Of a DNA stretch of 64,000 bases, positions 62,806 to 64,000 are shown one piece after another. Numbering within the stretch: position 1 is the stretch's first letter; each line of letters begins with the position of its first letter. Below the pieces are notes generated by a model. It searched no databases, was not told the DNA's origin, and saw only the letters and a list, made by a program, of their open reading frames with translations. Location of the stretch: NCBI RefSeq assembly GCF_030145185.1, contig NZ_JAQYWB010000020.1, positions 1-64,000 of the forward strand, written 5' to 3'. The translations under genes and the position numbers were made by a program. The stretch is from Desulfoluna sp. (lineage in GTDB: Bacteria > Desulfobacterota > Desulfobacteria > Desulfobacterales > Desulfolunaceae).

Positions 62806-62940
62806 TCCCTGGGAGGAATAAACCTATCGATTAAGGTGGGTTAAGCAAGTGGGTGTTCCCGCCTTCTTCCCGGCGGTTGGGTGTGAGAGATCTCGCAGGC
62901 TTGACACGGAGAGGGAACTATTAGACAATAGTCCTTTTTT
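62806..62940 (+). ncRNA. Candidate small RNA or attenuated leader, about 135 nt
   Basis: The segment lies between the promoter at 62772-62800 and a terminator at 62914-62940 and contains no frame of note. Predicted pairings: GTTAAGC (62839-62845) with GCTTGA near 62899, and GTCCCT near the start with AGGGAA near 62912, giving a rod-like form with an inner GTGGG/CCCGC hairpin. This shape is reminiscent of 6S RNA, but no diagnostic sequence was recognised. It may be an independent small RNA or a leader that stops transcription short of hdrC. Confidence 0.5.
62914..62940 (+). terminator. Terminator of the candidate small RNA
   Basis: GGAACTATT-AGAC-AATAGTCC hairpin followed by six T residues (62935-62940). 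Confidence 0.75.
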
Positions 62941-63069
62941 GCCATGGGCTGGTTTGGGCGTTGTTACTGCGGGTTAAGGCACCATGGGCGGGGTATTTTC
63001 TGAGTGTGATGCGTGGCCCGGGTCTTTTCAGGCGAGTGTCTGCGGTGAAATGTCCGGGGGGAGGGCGAT

Positions 63070-63600
63070 ATGAAAGTTGATCATTCATTTTTTGAGGAAG
63101 TCTCCGCACGGAGTGGGCAGGATCTCTCCAGGTGCTTTCACTGTATGTGTTGCTCGGGCGGTTGTCCGGTGGCCCATGGTATGGACTATTTACCCAATCA
63201 GATTCTTCGGATGATTCAACTGGGGATGAGGCAGGAGGTGCTTGAAAGTCGCGCGATCTGGCTTTGTATTGGGTGTTATGCCTGCGTCACCGAGTGCCCC
63301 AATCGGGTTCATATTCCGTACATGATGGATGCGCTTCGAGAGATTGCGCTTCATGAGCAGGTCAGGATCGGTGAGCCGGATATTTGGGCTTTTCATCGTG
63401 AATTTTTGAAGCAGGTGGGCAAGCGCGGGCGGATTTACGAGCTCGAATTTATGGCGCGGTACAAGCTCGCCACGGGCAATCTGTTTCAGGACGCGGTGAT
63501 GGGGATGAAGATGTTTCGTCTCGGGCGGCTGGAGCTTCTGCCGAGCAGCGTGAAGCACAAAGAGATCATGAAAAAAATCAGGGAGGCCTGTGATGAGTAA
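63070..63600 (+). CDS. hdrC: HdrC-like 4Fe-4S dicluster protein (heterodisulfide reductase subunit C type)
   Basis: A 176-residue iron-sulfur protein. Two CxxCxxCxxxC-type clusters are seen: Cys22, 25, 28 and 32 in CFHCMCCSGGCP, and CIGCYACVTECP near residues 65-76. This is the layout of HdrC, which moves electrons between HdrA/other donors and HdrB. A conserved HIPYMMDALREIA follows. No membrane segment is seen, so it is a soluble HdrC rather than a DsrM/QmoC-like membrane form. GGGGGAGG precedes the ATG. It overlaps the next gene by 8 bases. Its electron donor lies beyond the window, so hdrA cannot be checked. Confidence 0.87.
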   Translation: MKVDHSFFEEVSARSGQDLSRCFHCMCCSGGCPVAHGMDYLPNQILRMIQLGMRQEVLESRAIWLCIGCYACVTECPNRVHIPYMMDALREIALHEQVRIGEPDIWAFHREFLKQVGKRGRIYELEFMARYKLATGNLFQDAVMGMKMFRLGRLELLPSSVKHKEIMKKIREACDE

Positions 63601-64000
63601 CGTCAGGAACACGGGTGAAAAACGACTGCGGCGTGTGCATTACTATCCCGGATGCTCGTTGATGTCCTCGGCTCGGGATTTCGGAACCTCCCTGTTTCAG
63701 ATGTTTCGTCTTATGGGGACCTGGGTGGAGCCTCTGGAGGACTGGAACTGCTGCGGGGCCTCTCCGGCGCACAGCGTGAATCCAGATTATGCCACTCTCC
63801 TTGCCGGCCGGAATATTCTTCTTGCGGAGCGTCAGGGGATCGATGACCTTTACGTGGTCTGTCCCAGTTGTTTTGTGCGACTTCGGACGGCTGAAAAAAT
63901 TCTCGCCACCGATGCGAGCATGAACGCCAAGCTTGCGAAGGCCTGTGGCCGAGAATACGAAGGCGGGGTGCGTCTGAAGTTTACTCCGGAAATTTTATCC
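63593..64000 (+). CDS. hdrB: HdrB-like Cys-rich protein, 5' part (runs off the window)
   Basis: The first 136 residues are present. YYPGCSLMSSARDFG and the CCG motif in WNCCGASPAH (residues 53-55), then VVCPSCFVRL, match the first CCG domain of HdrB, which binds the noncubane cluster that splits or forms disulfides. The ATG at 63593 overlaps the hdrC stop codon region, with GGGAGG upstream. The second CCG domain would lie past 64000. Role is inferred as heterodisulfide reductase or a related electron-bifurcating complex. Confidence 0.85.
   Translation, partial: MSNVRNTGEKRLRRVHYYPGCSLMSSARDFGTSLFQMFRLMGTWVEPLEDWNCCGASPAHSVNPDYATLLAGRNILLAERQGIDDLYVVCPSCFVRLRTAEKILATDASMNAKLAKACGREYEGGVRLKFTPEILS

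Noticed and set aside
62901-62929. Second TTGACA-N17-GACAAT promoter inside the candidate small RNA
   Set aside because: The -10 is poor and it overlaps the terminator stem.

Overview
The window reads as chromosome of an anaerobic, motile, respiratory bacterium, most likely a sulfate-reducing member of the Desulfobacterota (order Desulfobacterales or a near relative). That placement is inference. It rests on an indolepyruvate:ferredoxin oxidoreductase pair (iorAB), an HdrCB-type iron-sulfur pair at the right edge, a long acyl-CoA dehydrogenase, a GTP-type PEP carboxykinase, many chemotaxis and c-di-GMP genes, and a ffh-rpsP-khpA-rimM-trmD-rplS-rnhB-yraN-rsmI block. No rRNA, tRNA, CRISPR array, prophage or intact transposase was seen.

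Layout. 0-12 kb is nearly all minus strand: a secreted HAD phosphatase, a NitT/TauT-type ABC transporter (three genes joined by 4-base overlaps), an EamA exporter, a thioredoxin / thioredoxin-reductase-like / SLC13 transporter operon, a sulfatase-fold hydrolase with Thr where the formylglycine precursor should be, and a Crp/Fnr regulator. 12-28 kb is accessory in character: two chemoreceptors, an AlbA_2 protein with a 12-bp in-frame repeat, an aldehyde dehydrogenase behind a promoter and palindrome, a PhnA-like gene without a usable start, a RecQ4-like helicase, a Xre-RES toxin-antitoxin pair plus an orphan antitoxin copy, a GltD-like flavoprotein and a membrane-anchored serine protease. 28-38.5 kb holds a cation/proton antiporter, a lipase-like hydrolase, a CheY-CheC-PAS/GGDEF operon, a hemolysin III protein, a K+ channel and iorAB. 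39-56 kb holds rdgB, the PEP carboxykinase, a Na+/solute symporter, an uncharacterised 580-residue protein, a GAF / kinase-like / UspA operon, a sirtuin, a metallo-beta-lactamase-fold hydrolase, the acyl-CoA dehydrogenase, a secreted unknown, a PP-loop enzyme and rlmN. 56.4-62.6 kb is the translation and ribosome-maturation cluster. A separate transcription unit of about 135 nt with its own promoter and terminator precedes the hdrC-hdrB start.

The least ordinary feature is the intergenic DNA, richest between 5 and 27 kb with an outlying copy at 46.1 kb. It carries (i) a dispersed REP-like repeat whose hairpin arms change together between copies; (ii) a second palindromic repeat, in places bounded by inverted ends reading GTAACTATTCAGCT, one copy of which forms the C-terminal tail of the RES toxin; (iii) a candidate 364-bp MITE with the same ends; and (iv) four unrelated-sequence tandem arrays that all have a 7-bp period and lie at or within about 15 bases of a stop codon. 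A B12-box-like structured element sits between the two antitoxin copies.
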